Shown: positions 55,860 to 64,000 of the stretch, piece after piece
How the letters are laid out: every line of letters starts with the position of its first letter
Numbering within the stretch: position 1 is the first letter of the stretch
DNA from: Tupaia tana
Taxonomy: Eukaryota; Chordata; Mammalia; Scandentia; Tupaiidae
DNA: 64,000 nucleotides
Assembly (NCBI GenBank): GCA_026018925.1
Contig: JAKSZU010000013.1
Coordinates: forward strand, 2,170,001 to 2,234,000
Direction: 5' to 3'
Notes under the pieces: generated by a model
What the model saw: the letters and a program-made list of their open reading frames with translations, nothing else
Told to the model about the DNA's origin: nothing
Database searches by the model: none
Made by a program: the position numbers and the translations under genes

Positions 55860-56860
55860 TCATTTCTGTCTTATTCGACTAAAGTGTGTATTGTTGGGGA
55901 GCTGGGGGTGGTGCTTGCTTATAACGTTAGTAATCACTAGAACAGAGCAGAACAGAAAGGGGCCTTCTCTATGGCAGCAGCTTCTGTCCCCACACAGCTG
56001 AAATGCCATTTAAGCAGAGAGTGCCTGAGCGAGTGAGCAAGGGCACACCCTGCCTTGAGCAGAGGCGGCAGACCGAGTGCATTGGTGGGTTGGCGGGTTC
56101 ATGGTCTGTTTCCTTGTATCCTTTGTCCTAATGCAACCTCCTTCGCCCAGTTCCTTAAAAATGTGATACTTCATGAATTTTATTCATATGCCCTTGCCAA
56201 GACTTGAGCCAAGCTTCTTTTTTCCCCATAGCAATGAGAGGCAGAGAATTGTGCTTTTGAGCTTTAGAGGCCTGGCTACCCCGTAACCAGCCTATGGAAG
56301 CATAGTGCTGACGTGTTCTGAAAAAAAAAAAAAGGAAACTTAACTGTTTCTCAAGAATGTATTAATTCTAAAATGATTTTATTTGTTCTATCCAAGTGTT
56401 TCTTTAGCACTTCTCTCGAGAAAGTATAAGGAAGGGTGCTTTTGAAAAATCGAATTATTTCTCAATGATGTAAGGTTTCAGGCGTATTCCACTTTCTTTT
56501 AATTAACATTTCATCTGCCCTGTTTCGGAGAGGAGTAGAGAGGTTTTGTTTGTTTGTTTGTTTTTCCTTTTCAAAATATCCAGAGAATAGCTATATAAAG
56601 AATAACAGAATTTAAACCTTGTAATATATGTGTAAAAGGCACAGTTTACATTGTGGAGACATTTTTCTAAATTCATTACAGTATTTTTGGGTAATTCTTT
56701 GAGTGGTCAGAATTTTTAAGTGTGTTTGAAAAACAAATAGTCTAGATTTAGGAATCATCTATTTAAAATGCATATTATTCTCTGCTGTATTAGAACAGTT
56801 TGTCCAAAATGCAGTCAGTTCGTGTGGGATTTTGCCTCTCCAGATCTAAGTGGGAATCAG
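55860..56860. other. Intron sequence upstream of the internal promoter
   Basis: No repeats recognised in about 1 kb, in sharp contrast to the rest of the intron. An A run lies at 56323 and (GTTT)n at about 56548. The low repeat content might reflect regulatory constraint. Confidence 0.45.
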
Positions 56861-56869
56861 TACTTTCTT

Positions 56870-57011
56870 TGTTTGTCACTATGGAAACAAGTCCGCCTAT
56901 CCTGAATAGCTGTTAGATCACACAGAACACTGCGGAGTCCTCGCTGAACGGAGCGAGCTGCCAGTGAGCTGCGTCCGCTGCCTCCAGCGCTGGCCTCCGG
57001 AACCCAGAGCC
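56870..57011 (+). promoter_or_regulatory. PTPDC1: Probable internal promoter and 5'UTR of PTPDC1 exon B
   Basis: GC content rises sharply from about 56930, with CpGs continuing into the exon. There is no splice acceptor directly before the ATG at 57012, so exon B is probably a transcription start exon. The in-frame codons from 56964 stay open, but the human isoform I remember starts at MQVQD, matching the ATG at 57012 (GAGCCATGC). Confidence 0.6.
56875..56888 (+). promoter_or_regulatory. Candidate RFX X-box
   Basis: GTCACTATGGAAAC matches the X-box palindrome GTTGCCATGGCAAC at 10 of 14 positions and lies 124 bp before the exon B ATG. RFX factors drive ciliary genes; the match is moderate. 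Confidence 0.35.
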
Positions 57012-57237
57012 ATGCAAGCGCAGGACGCGCCGCGGCGGCCCTCGGCCGTGCACTTCCTCAGCTCCTTCCTGCAGGGCCGCCGGCATTCCACCTCAGACCC
57101 GGTCCTGCGGCTGCAGCAGGCCCGGCGGGGCTCTGCTGCTGCTTCTAATCTGCTGTCCTCGTCCTCACTCCAGGTGATGGTGGCTGTGTCCTCCGTCAGC
57201 CACGCCGAGGGGAGCCCCACTTTCCCCGAGAGAAAAA
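57012..57237 (+). CDS. PTPDC1: PTPDC1 alternative first coding exon B
   Basis: Encodes 75 residues starting MQAQDAPRRPSAV and ending SPTFPERK, then one base (A) before donor GTAAAG at 57238. I recognise it as the N-terminus of the longer human PTPDC1 isoform (SFLQGRRHSTSDPVLRLQQ is conserved as I remember it). The segment is Ser/Arg-rich and basic, with no known domain. A Gly/Ser-rich stretch at residues 40-50 appears shorter than in human. The leftover A joins GG of the next exon to give Arg (AGG), the same phase as exon A, so the two first exons are mutually exclusive starts of one protein. Codons are GC-rich, unlike those of exon A. Confidence 0.93.
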
Positions 57238-57691
57238 GTAAAGTTCTCTTTCTCCTTACAGATCGCCACACCTTTGTTCTGAATATAAGGGTCAGGAATA
57301 GGCTACTTTATGTTTGTGCCCTTTTAAATATTGACGATTACTCCATGGTATCCTTTTCCTGTCTGTTGTGCAGAGTGTTAGTAAATATTAAGGCAGTAAA
57401 ATGATCCAATGTTTTTTTTTCCTTTAAAAGGTAGTTTTTGCACAAAGTATCCCCTAGTAAAAGATCTGCTGTTGTAGTTTCTTTCTGCCCGTGCCAGTGT
57501 AACGTGGAGATGTGGTGTGTGACAGCATCTTCAGTGCTAAGAGAGTGCACTTTGGACATGGTTTTCTTTGATGGGAAGGGGTTTTAACAGCAGCTTGTCA
57601 TCTGTAGTTTTGAGCTAAAATGGATGCTGTTTCCCATGTCTTTCCATGTGGAGAGTAGAATTTTGAGTCTTCCCTTCCTGGTATGTTCTAG
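57238..57691 (+). other. Short intron between exon B and the shared exon
   Basis: GTAAAG donor at 57238; TTCTAG acceptor ends at 57691. No repeat recognised within it. Confidence 0.7.
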
Positions 57692-57863
57692 GGAATTCAG
57701 GACGTCCGACTGCAAAGTACACAAAAGTAGGAGAGCGTTTACGGCATGTCATTCCTGGACACATGGCGTGCTCCATGGCGTGTGGTGGTAGAGCATGCAA
57801 GTACGAGAACCCAGCCCGCTGGAGCGAGCGGGAGCAAGCCATTAAGGGAGTTTACTCATCCTG
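57692..57863 (+). CDS. PTPDC1: PTPDC1 shared coding exon (first common exon)
   Basis: 172 bases: two bases completing the junction codon, 56 codons (NSGRPTAKYTKVGERLRHVI ... IKGVYSS), and TG that completes Trp with the next exon. The Cys-rich stretch HMACSMACGGRACKYENPAR and the WSEREQAIKGVYSSW end are as in human PTPDC1. This is the lead-in to the phosphatase domain. Donor TG|GTGAGT at 57864. The first residues (NSGRPTAK) differ more from the human sequence I remember (NLERPTPK) than the rest of the exon does. The long minus-strand open frame over this exon is a shadow. Confidence 0.95.
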
Positions 57864-57959
57864 GTGAGTGGCCTGTCTGTCTGGGAAGGCTCTGAAAGGT
57901 ACAGGAAGATGGGTGTGAGTGGAAGGCGTGGGATGCGGAGTGCAGTCAGGACCTCACCT

Positions 57960-58095
57960 CCATCCCTGGCTCTGCCCAGAGACTGGCCTGCTGAGCCTCA
58001 ATTTCCTTATCTGTAAAACGGAATTTACAAAACTAATACCACAGGTATTTTTAACTAAGTGAAATGATGCATGTAACGTATCCTAAAGAAATGAG
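57960..58095 (+). repeat. MIR element
   Basis: 'ctcaatttccttatctgtaa', 'gaaatgatgcatgtaacg': forward MIR 3' half. Confidence 0.65.
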
Positions 58096-58099
58096 TAAT

Positions 58100-59130
58100 C
58101 ACACAGCTCTTAAATTTCAGAAACTGCTAGAAATAATAAAAATGTCCAGCTGTAAGTTTGTGAAAATGGCAAAGTATGAGTATAGTTTTTTAATTTAGTA
58201 CACATAAGCTTTAACAGCCTCACTTTCATGTTGACTCTGTGTGAAAGGAGACATTTTCGCACAGATGCACTCCAAACTGTCTTAATAAGTGGTACAAGTT
58301 GTCGGCTCAACAGACAGCATAGTACTTGTGTTGTTTTTGGTGTATAGGTGCGACTAATATCACTCTTGCATCATATTGCTTTTTATTAGTAACAGTGTAT
58401 TAGTCGAGTATATCTTTGCTTTCTGATGTAGTGACATCTGAAAAATTCTGATAATTCACATTTGAAACATACTTAGAGGAATTCACTGTTTAAAGAATCC
58501 TTGTGGTGAATTACTTTATATAACATGAACACATGTTTAATTAGGTATTTGTCCACCATCTTATGGAACTTGCCACGTGTACTTTTTTGTGTTAGATTTG
58601 GTGGGTCCCTCTGTGATGATGCAGTCCAGGGTCTCCTGTCATTGTTGTTCTCCACAGATCATATTCTGGTCTGTCACTATCATGCCATTAGTATGAAGAA
58701 GCAAAAATCAAAAATCATTCCTGAGGCATAGTAAATTTCTAATAATGCAGCTTATAATCACGTTAATATTTTTGCTTCATTGTTGATTAAACCAGGTAAG
58801 TCTCTTTTCACCTCTGCTACCGTCATTCCACATTTTCCTTCATCTTATACGAAGTACTTAGAAAATGTGGAGGTCCCAGACCTATGGGATTCATATTAAC
58901 TCTCAAGCATTGTCTCAGGGGGACGGGTGTCTTTTTGGATCCTGGCCTGCTAATCCCGTGTGTCTGTTACTCCTCTGAGACTCACGTGACCTGCAACTTC
59001 CAGACTGCCTTGTGTATCTTGTCAGACTACTGGTTAGAACCTTGGCCAGGACGGGGGAGGCCTGATGAGGACAGCAGCCATTCACAGTTGCATCCATTCA
59101 TCCGATCACTAGACAGCCATTGAGCTATAG
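58100..59130. other. Intron sequence, nothing recognised
   Basis: No exon between the flanking PTPDC1 exons is needed, since their phases fit, and none is seen. Confidence 0.5.
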
Positions 59131-59134
59131 GTCA

Positions 59135-59475
59135 GGCAGTGTGCATGGTGCCTACAGACTGTCCTATCTTGACTTAAAATGCTTTTGAGTTGTTAATGCC
59201 ACTCTACTGATGAAGGAACTGAGTCCCAGAGAGACTCAGTATTTTGCTACACAGCTAGCAAGTAGAAAGACCAGCATTTGAAACCAGGCCCCAAGGACTC
59301 TAGGGCTTTTTCATTTCTTTGCTAAATTTCAACTTAGTATTTATTCTTCACCACGTGCCAGGATTTGTGCTGAAAACACTGTATTCACACCATGTTGAAT
59401 TCTCACACCAGCTCAGGGAGGCGGCCATTCTCATCTCCATTTAACATGTTAGGTAACTGAGGTTCAGATGAGTAA
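59135..59475 (-). repeat. Two MIR elements in tandem
   Basis: 59140-59290 ('tgatgaaggaactgagtccc', 'cacagctagcaagtag') and 59330-59470 ('tttaacatgttaggtaactg') are both reverse MIR. The second might instead be a relative with the same core. Confidence 0.65.
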
Positions 59476-59799
59476 CTGAGAATGCCTCCCATTGGCCCTC
59501 ATATAGGCACTGACCATTGAATAACTAATCTAGACTGCTGCCTTTGCTGCCAGCTGAGGTTGCTCTGTCATGCCCACCAGAATCTCTTGAGAGTCCTTGG
59601 AAGTGCTTGGCTGGAATCCTGGAATATTTTCTAGGGATTTCAGCTCAGGTTTCTTGGAGCTCTCTCTACTCATGATGCAAAATGGAAGCCAGATTTTTCT
59701 TACAGAGTTGTTAAAATCATTCACAGAACCATCTCTTAGTCTTTGGAGACTGAGTGTTCTAGGTCTGTGCATCTCACCTGTCTCTGCGCGCACCTGCAG

Positions 59800-59880
59800 G
59801 ATCACAGACAACATCCTGGCTATGGCGCGCCCGTCCTCGGAGCTTCTGGAGAAGTACCGCATCATCGAGCAGTTCCTCGG
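59800..59880 (+). CDS. PTPDC1: PTPDC1 coding exon (start of phosphatase domain)
   Basis: 81 bases: G completing Trp, 26 codons (ITDNILAMARPSSELLEKYR, then IIEQFL), and GG before donor GTAAGG. The first 50 bases are CpG-rich. Helical N-terminal part of the dual-specificity-type phosphatase fold. With the C that opens the next exon, the junction codon is GGC (Gly), where the human sequence I remember has Ser (FLSHG). Acceptor CCTGCAG with a good pyrimidine tract. Confidence 0.95.
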
Positions 59881-59974
59881 GTAAGGGCTGTGTCACTCAC
59901 AGCACAGGGAGCAGGCACACGTTTTTTTCTGTCATTACTTTGCCTTCAAGTGAGTAAGTGCTTTTGGATTTTCA

Positions 59975-60221
59975 TCGTTGTTTTTAATTTGCTATAGGAC
60001 GTGCACTCACCAGAGAGAGACTGAGAGAGGGAAAATGAAAAAGCACCACTGAGGGGGGATGGCCACGGTGCAATCTCTTCTCCTGTATTCTCTTCTCAGG
60101 ATTTTGGGTGCACACACACACACACACTGTGTGTTTTTCAAGCCCCTAGGTCTTGGACTCAAACCTCTCAGTGGGCTGTATGGGATCCAGCCACCTTGAC
60201 CACCATGCTACTGGCTGGCCA
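59975..60221 (-). mobile_element. SINE-L relic in PTPDC1 intron
   Basis: TTTTTAATTTGCTATAGGAC start, ACACACAC body, GGGATCCAGCCACC head, end CATGCTACTGGCTGGCC. Confidence 0.82.
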
Positions 60222-60317
60222 GTGCTTTCATTTTCACAATAGGCAATTTGGAGCCTGTTTCATATAAGAAATTAAAGTTTTGCAAATAGTTACTATTATT
60301 TATTCCAGATAGTTACT

Positions 60318-60571
60318 TTTTTTTTTTTTAAGTTTCTGCCATTGGGCATGTGTACTTGCTGAAGAGAGACAGAGACAGTGAAAGGGAAAGTGAGGAATCT
60401 CACCCCAGAGAGGATGGCACACCATAGTCTCTTCTCTTCTGTTCTCCTGGGATTTTAGGTATGCATGAACATGTGCCTGGCATGATTTTCAAGCTACTGG
60501 GTCCGGGGCTCAAACTGTGGTTGGCCATGCGGGAGTCCAGTGCCTTGACCACTATACCACCTACTGGTTCC
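60318..60571 (-). mobile_element. SINE-L, older, 60 bp before a PTPDC1 exon
   Basis: T run then TTAAGTTTCTGCCATTGGGC. Full body. Head ends GGAACCAGTAGGTGG. Its edge lies about 60 bp upstream of the next exon, close to the branch-point zone. Confidence 0.87.
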
Positions 60572-60630
60572 AATGGTTACTTTTTTGAAATGCTAGCTCT
60601 CAATATGATTAATTGCTATTTTTTGTTAAG

Positions 60631-60749
60631 CCATGGCATCAAAACAGTCATCAACCTGCAGCGCCCTGGTGAGCATGCAAGCTGTGGGAACCCTCTGGAG
60701 CAAGAGAGTGGCTTCACATATCTTCCCGAGGCTTTCATGGAGGCCGGCA
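60631..60749 (+). CDS. PTPDC1: PTPDC1 coding exon (phosphatase domain)
   Basis: 119 bases after acceptor TTGTTAAG: C, 39 codons (HGIKTVINLQRPGEHASCGN, then PLEQESGFTYLPEAFMEAG), and A before donor GTAAGT. KTVINLQRPGEH is the central strand and loop of Cdc14/PTPDC1-type phosphatases. Nearly identical to the human protein as I remember it (I-to-V at one site). The phase carries cleanly into 62164, giving Ile from A|TC. Confidence 0.96.
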
Positions 60750-60818
60750 GTAAGTACTCCCTCCTCTGGGTGAGCTGTCATGGATAGCACTCAGAGATTG
60801 TCGCCTAGGGGCTCTTAG

Positions 60819-60832
60819 GTTGCCATGGCAAT
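60819..60832 (+). promoter_or_regulatory. Near-perfect RFX X-box in intron
   Basis: GTTGCCATGGCAAT matches the palindromic RFX site GTTGCCATGGCAAC at 13 of 14 bases. It lies 70 bp after the exon ending at 60749, in sequence that is not part of a recognised repeat. PTPDC1 is reported as a ciliary gene, so an intronic RFX-bound element is plausible. Confidence 0.5.
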
Positions 60833-60839
60833 GGAAATA

Positions 60840-61460
60840 AACACCTACTGCATAGTTCTAGGCTCATAAATGTGGAACGAGCCAGCTTTCGCTTTAGACG
60901 ATGCTGCTTTCATCCCTCTTTGTTAGCACTGTGTGTTGTCTTTTGATGATAACGTGTATAGTGTCCTCAGCTGGACTGCTGAGAGGTGTACTTGTGTTGG
61001 GTAAATTCACTTTAAAAGCCAAGTGATGTACAGAGATTGAATGTATAAAATAAAATAAAAAAGGACCGGGGTTTCCCTGTAGTGACAGGGATTAGGAGGA
61101 GACCCGGTAGTAGTGGTGGTTAGCAGTCAGTGCTAGTAGTGTGCCAGACGTTGGCATCTCAGCCGGTCTGTATAGCAGCTGTGTGGCATGTTGCTGTTAC
61201 TTTATTTTGTATGCATGAGTCCATAGAGACTTAGAGTCACCGACTTGCTGAAGTAGCAGAGCATAAAAATGGTAGGCAGGGTTAGAGCCTGGACACGCTC
61301 CTACTTTCATAGCCGCCCACACAGGGAGTCTTCCTGTGGTGATCCCGAGGCTCCTCAGGGAGAGGGCTTTGGGGTGGAGTCCAGCTACTGCTTCTCACTT
61401 AGACCAGGCTGGGAGGAATAAACATATGCCCTCTTGGAACTTGTTTTAAGAAGCGATGTC
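60840..61460. other. Intron sequence with a faint MIR
   Basis: 61170-61280 might be a reverse MIR. A pure A/T tract, AAAATAAAATAAAAAA, lies near 61047. Confidence 0.4.
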
Positions 61461-61463
61461 TGG

Positions 61464-61725
61464 TGGAACCAGCAGCTGGCATAATGGCTATGTCGTTGGA
61501 CTCTCATGTAGTTGACTGTGGTTCAAGTCCCGGACCCGGTGGCTTAAACTCACACCGGGTGCGTGTGCGTGCGTGCCCAAGATCCCGAGAGGAGAATGGA
61601 GGAGAAGGGATTGCGGCGTGGCCATCCCCCCTGGGGGGTGATTTCTCGCTTTCTGTCTCTCTGTCTCTCTCTGTCTTTCTGGCGAGCGCATGTGCCCTAT
61701 AGCAAAAACCTCTCAAGAAAAAAAA
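61464..61725 (+). mobile_element. SINE-L, young, sense orientation in PTPDC1
   Basis: Duplication AAGAAGCGATGTCTGG (61448-61463) and AAGAAGCTATGTCTGG (61726-61741), one change. B box TTCAAGTCCCGG. Confidence 0.94.
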
Positions 61726-62163
61726 AAGAAGCTATGTCTGGCTTTTGTGAATGTCTACACACATAATACATGTACACACCTACCTTGTTTCCATGCTCTA
61801 ACAAGTATATGTTTGTTTTTTTTTTTTAAAAAAAAAGAACATATGCTTTCCCTCCATACCTGAGTAACTTTAATGTGGATCATCAACTTCATTAATTTGT
61901 AATTCTACTTTTTCACAATTCTTTTTGGTTGAGTTTCAGCAGGAAGTAACTTAAGTAGTACATCCAGAACGTGCCTTGTGAGGAATGTTATCAGTGAACT
62001 TACTGGAAATGTACAAAGGCTATCAGGTTAGGCCTGTATTTTGAGAGAGTGATGTGCCTTAGAGTTTGGTACTTTTCATGAATTCACTCGTTTTCTTCAA
62101 ATGTCTTTACAATCATTTCCTGTATGCTGATTATTTTTCCCGTTTCTTTTTTCCATTGCCTAG

Positions 62164-62301
62164 TCTATTTCTACAATTTTGGATGGAAGGATTATGGCGT
62201 AGCATCTCTTACCACTATTTTGGATATGGTGAAGGTGATGACGTTTGCTCTACAGGAAGGAAAAGTAGCAATCCATTGTCACGCAGGTCTCGGTCGAACA
62301 G
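62164..62301 (+). CDS. PTPDC1: PTPDC1 catalytic exon (HCxxGxxRT)
   Basis: 138 bases after acceptor TTGCCTAG: TC, 45 codons, and G before donor GTAATA. It reads YFYNFGWKDYGVASL ... EGKVAIHCHAGLGRT. The catalytic Cys codon is at 62277-62279, the phosphate-binding Arg at 62295-62297, and the likely general acid Asp of the WKD (WPD-equivalent) loop at 62190-62192. All residues needed in this part are intact. The signature's following Gly is split across the intron. The upstream exon joins in phase. The enzyme removes phosphate from proteins by a Cys-phosphate intermediate; the cellular substrate is not settled, and loss is linked to altered cilia. Confidence 0.97.
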
Positions 62302-63300
62302 GTAATATCTAGGAGCTGCTTATATTGTCTTGTGGGCATATTTACACATGTAAGGATTAAGAGTTCCCAATTCTGAGGATAAATATGTTTCTAAATCCTA
62401 TCAAAATTTTGGAGTCAAATAGAAGAAGTAAAAGACACTTGAAATATCTCAAATAGGAAGTTACAGTGACTATATGTTGGCGATAGTACTTTTTAATGAC
62501 TTAGGGCTGAAAATTCACCATAGTGCGTAAGTGGGTTTTCAAAACTAGCTAAATGACCACTGTGTTCCTCATTTTCTTATTTAAAGAGAAGTCAGTACTT
62601 CATTTAATACATGTTTTTTTTTAAATATAATTTACTTTAACCAAAGTACAATGAAAATAATAAACATTATTTCATCAACTATCATTTCTAAGCATTTTTA
62701 CATTTGCTGTCTTTTAAAATCTTGAGCAGCAATGTGAGTTGAAGAAACTGCAGTTTGAGAGAAGTTAAGTAATTTGCTGGATTAGTTAGGTGGCAGGGCA
62801 AAATTTAAATCCATGGCTAACTCCAAAGTTCATGTGCTTTTGCTTTTGGAGGTGTAAAGATTTGGTCTGTGAAGGAAGGTCTTCCTGTGTGTAGAATTCT
62901 ATATAAAAGTTAGTGATTTTACTTAAAAATTTAGCAACATCTCATTACAGTGGTGACAGTTGGGCAAAAATGCAGGCCTTAGGGTTGAACTCTTCATTGT
63001 CACCTGGTCCCAACAAACACCTGCTCCTGACTCCGTCCATAGTGTACCTGTGCACCAAGGAGGGTCTTCAGGGGTGGGACTCAGCTCTGCTCAAGGTCGT
63101 CAGCTCTTAGCGTCAAGCCAAAATCTCGCTGTTGGTGGCATTGCATGTAACAACTCTGCAGGTGTTTTATACGTACATTGAAGACCTCCCATGTCCTAGT
63201 GAGAAAGATAAGTTGAACTAGAGAACACAAATTGTCAGAGGTTCTGACTTTCATATGTAACAAGATACAAACTTTTGACTCACGCAGGTGTGTTTGATTT
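62302..63300. other. Intron sequence, with a reverse MIR
   Basis: 62720-62835 ('gaagaaactgcagtttgaga', 'aagtaatttgctggat') is a reverse MIR. The next PTPDC1 exon (expected to start with a Gly-Val-Leu-Ile-Ala-Cys run) is not found before 64000. Confidence 0.5.
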
Positions 63301-63330
63301 GCCTTTTACTTTAATATTAATTGACTACTT

Positions 63331-63439
63331 GGGCCAGCAGGTGGCTTAGTGGTTAAGGCACTGGATTCCCACATGGCCAGCTGCAGTTGGAGTACTGGAC
63401 CTGGCAGTTTGTAATCACGCCAGGCATGTGTGTGTGCGC
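63331..63439 (+). mobile_element. SINE-L head, truncated
   Basis: Head GGGCCAGCAGGTGGCTTAGTGG through CACGCCAGGCATGTGTGTG, then it stops. TAATTGACTACT (63318) and TAATTGACTATT (63440) look like the duplication, so it probably arose as a short or later-deleted insertion. Confidence 0.8.
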
Positions 63440-63444
63440 TAATT

Positions 63445-64000
63445 GACTATTATTTTAATTAATCATGAACTTTTTACTGGTTTCTTAATTATAAGAATAT
63501 CTAATGTTTACACTGGTAAGGCTAGCTTCCTTAATGCTTTTAGAAAAACAGTTATATCATGATCTGAAGAAAACATACATTAGTGTAGACACACATCTGG
63601 AGGAATTGTCAAGAAGAAAAGTAGGCTATGAATGTGAATGCTAGCCAAAGGACAAACTGCCCAGGTAGAGAGAGGAGTAGCCTATAGTGTGCCACCAGTG
63701 AATGGCAAAGGTGGCAGGGCTGGGAGGCTCCTGCACACTGCAAAGGGATGATTCTGTGGAGATCCACCAGAGCTGTTCAGAGAAGAAAAGAGAACCAGGA
63801 CTTGCTTTCCTCAGTACTGGTGTTGGGTGCAGAGTTAGAGGGGCCAGATCTTTCGTGCCCACCGTCATCCCTTCTCTTGCACTTCCCACCCACATAGTGC
63901 CAGCTCATCTGTGGGTTCAGAGATGACGCAGTCATAGGGAGGGTACCACTTAGACACATACTTGTAAGCAGTGCTCCGCTGTAAGGGAAGTGCAGTAATG
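63445..64000. other. Intron to window end, nothing recognised
   Basis: No exon pattern; chance open frames on both strands at 63640-63960. Confidence 0.45.

Noticed and set aside
56918-57271. Minus-strand 117-codon frame over exon B
   Set aside because: Shadow in a GC-rich coding exon; the + strand matches the known PTPDC1 N-terminus.
57615-57842. Minus-strand frame over the shared PTPDC1 exon
   Set aside because: Shadow of the + strand coding exon, which has correct splice sites and phase.
62302-64000. Next PTPDC1 exon within the window
   Set aside because: I looked for the expected residues after the HCxxGxxRT signature behind an AG acceptor and found none before the window end.

Overview
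This window is euchromatic nuclear DNA of a placental mammal. It carries the 5' part of one protein-coding gene on the + strand, PTPDC1 (protein tyrosine phosphatase domain-containing 1, a cilia-linked phosphatase). Six coding exons are visible with intact splice sites and matching phases: two alternative first coding exons (41792-41873 and 57012-57237), both spliced in phase into a shared exon (57692-57863), then 59800-59880, 60631-60749 and 62164-62301. The last one carries the catalytic HCxxGxxRT signature. The rest of the catalytic domain and the long C-terminus lie beyond base 64000. A CpG island at about 215-940 is the probable upstream promoter with a non-coding first exon. A second promoter probably sits just before 57012.

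Most of the remainder is repeats. The dominant family, called SINE-L here, is a tRNA-derived SINE of about 255 bp. It has A and B boxes in the head, a GC-rich body, a CT-rich stretch, an end reading like CCCTATAGCAAAAACCTCTC, and a poly-A tail. Many copies have perfect or near-perfect 14-18 bp target-site duplications (TSDs). Young copies fall into two linked subtypes: type a (GGAACC start, CGCGTCC at the B box, TTAAAACTC) and type b (GGACC, CGAGTCC, TTAAACTC). A shorter relative, SINE-S (about 175 bp), has the same kind of head, then a CT tract and an A/T-rich tail. A third family, SINE-M, occurs three times. One composite tRNA-like/7SL-derived element is present.

Three LINE-1 elements of a modern family, all antisense to PTPDC1, lie at 8438-14798 (full length), 26576-32495 (full length) and 42330-44251 (5' truncated). 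All have broken reading frames. Older L1, MIR, MER5A-like and mariner-type MITE relics make up much of the background. A 607-bp retroposed insertion at 34690-35296 carries a degraded class II (betaretrovirus-like) gag fragment in antisense.

Organism: there are no Alu dimers and no B1/B2, lagomorph C, CAN, ERE, Bov-tA or AfroSINE elements. The 7SL-derived piece points to Euarchontoglires, where such SINEs are known. A colugo (Dermoptera) or another less-studied lineage would fit, but I cannot assign a species from sequence alone.

Layout: 1-960 CpG island; 960-8200 intron with SINEs, an old L1 and MITEs; 8.4-14.8 kb L1 no. 1; 15-26 kb SINE-rich intron over an old L1 mosaic and a MER5A nest; 26.6-32.5 kb L1 no. 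2; 32.5-41.7 kb intron with the gag-bearing retroposon; 41.8 kb first coding exon A; 42.3-44.3 kb L1 no. 3; 44-56.8 kb intron with ancient L1 and SINEs; 56.9-62.3 kb alternative promoter and exons; 62.3-64 kb intron.
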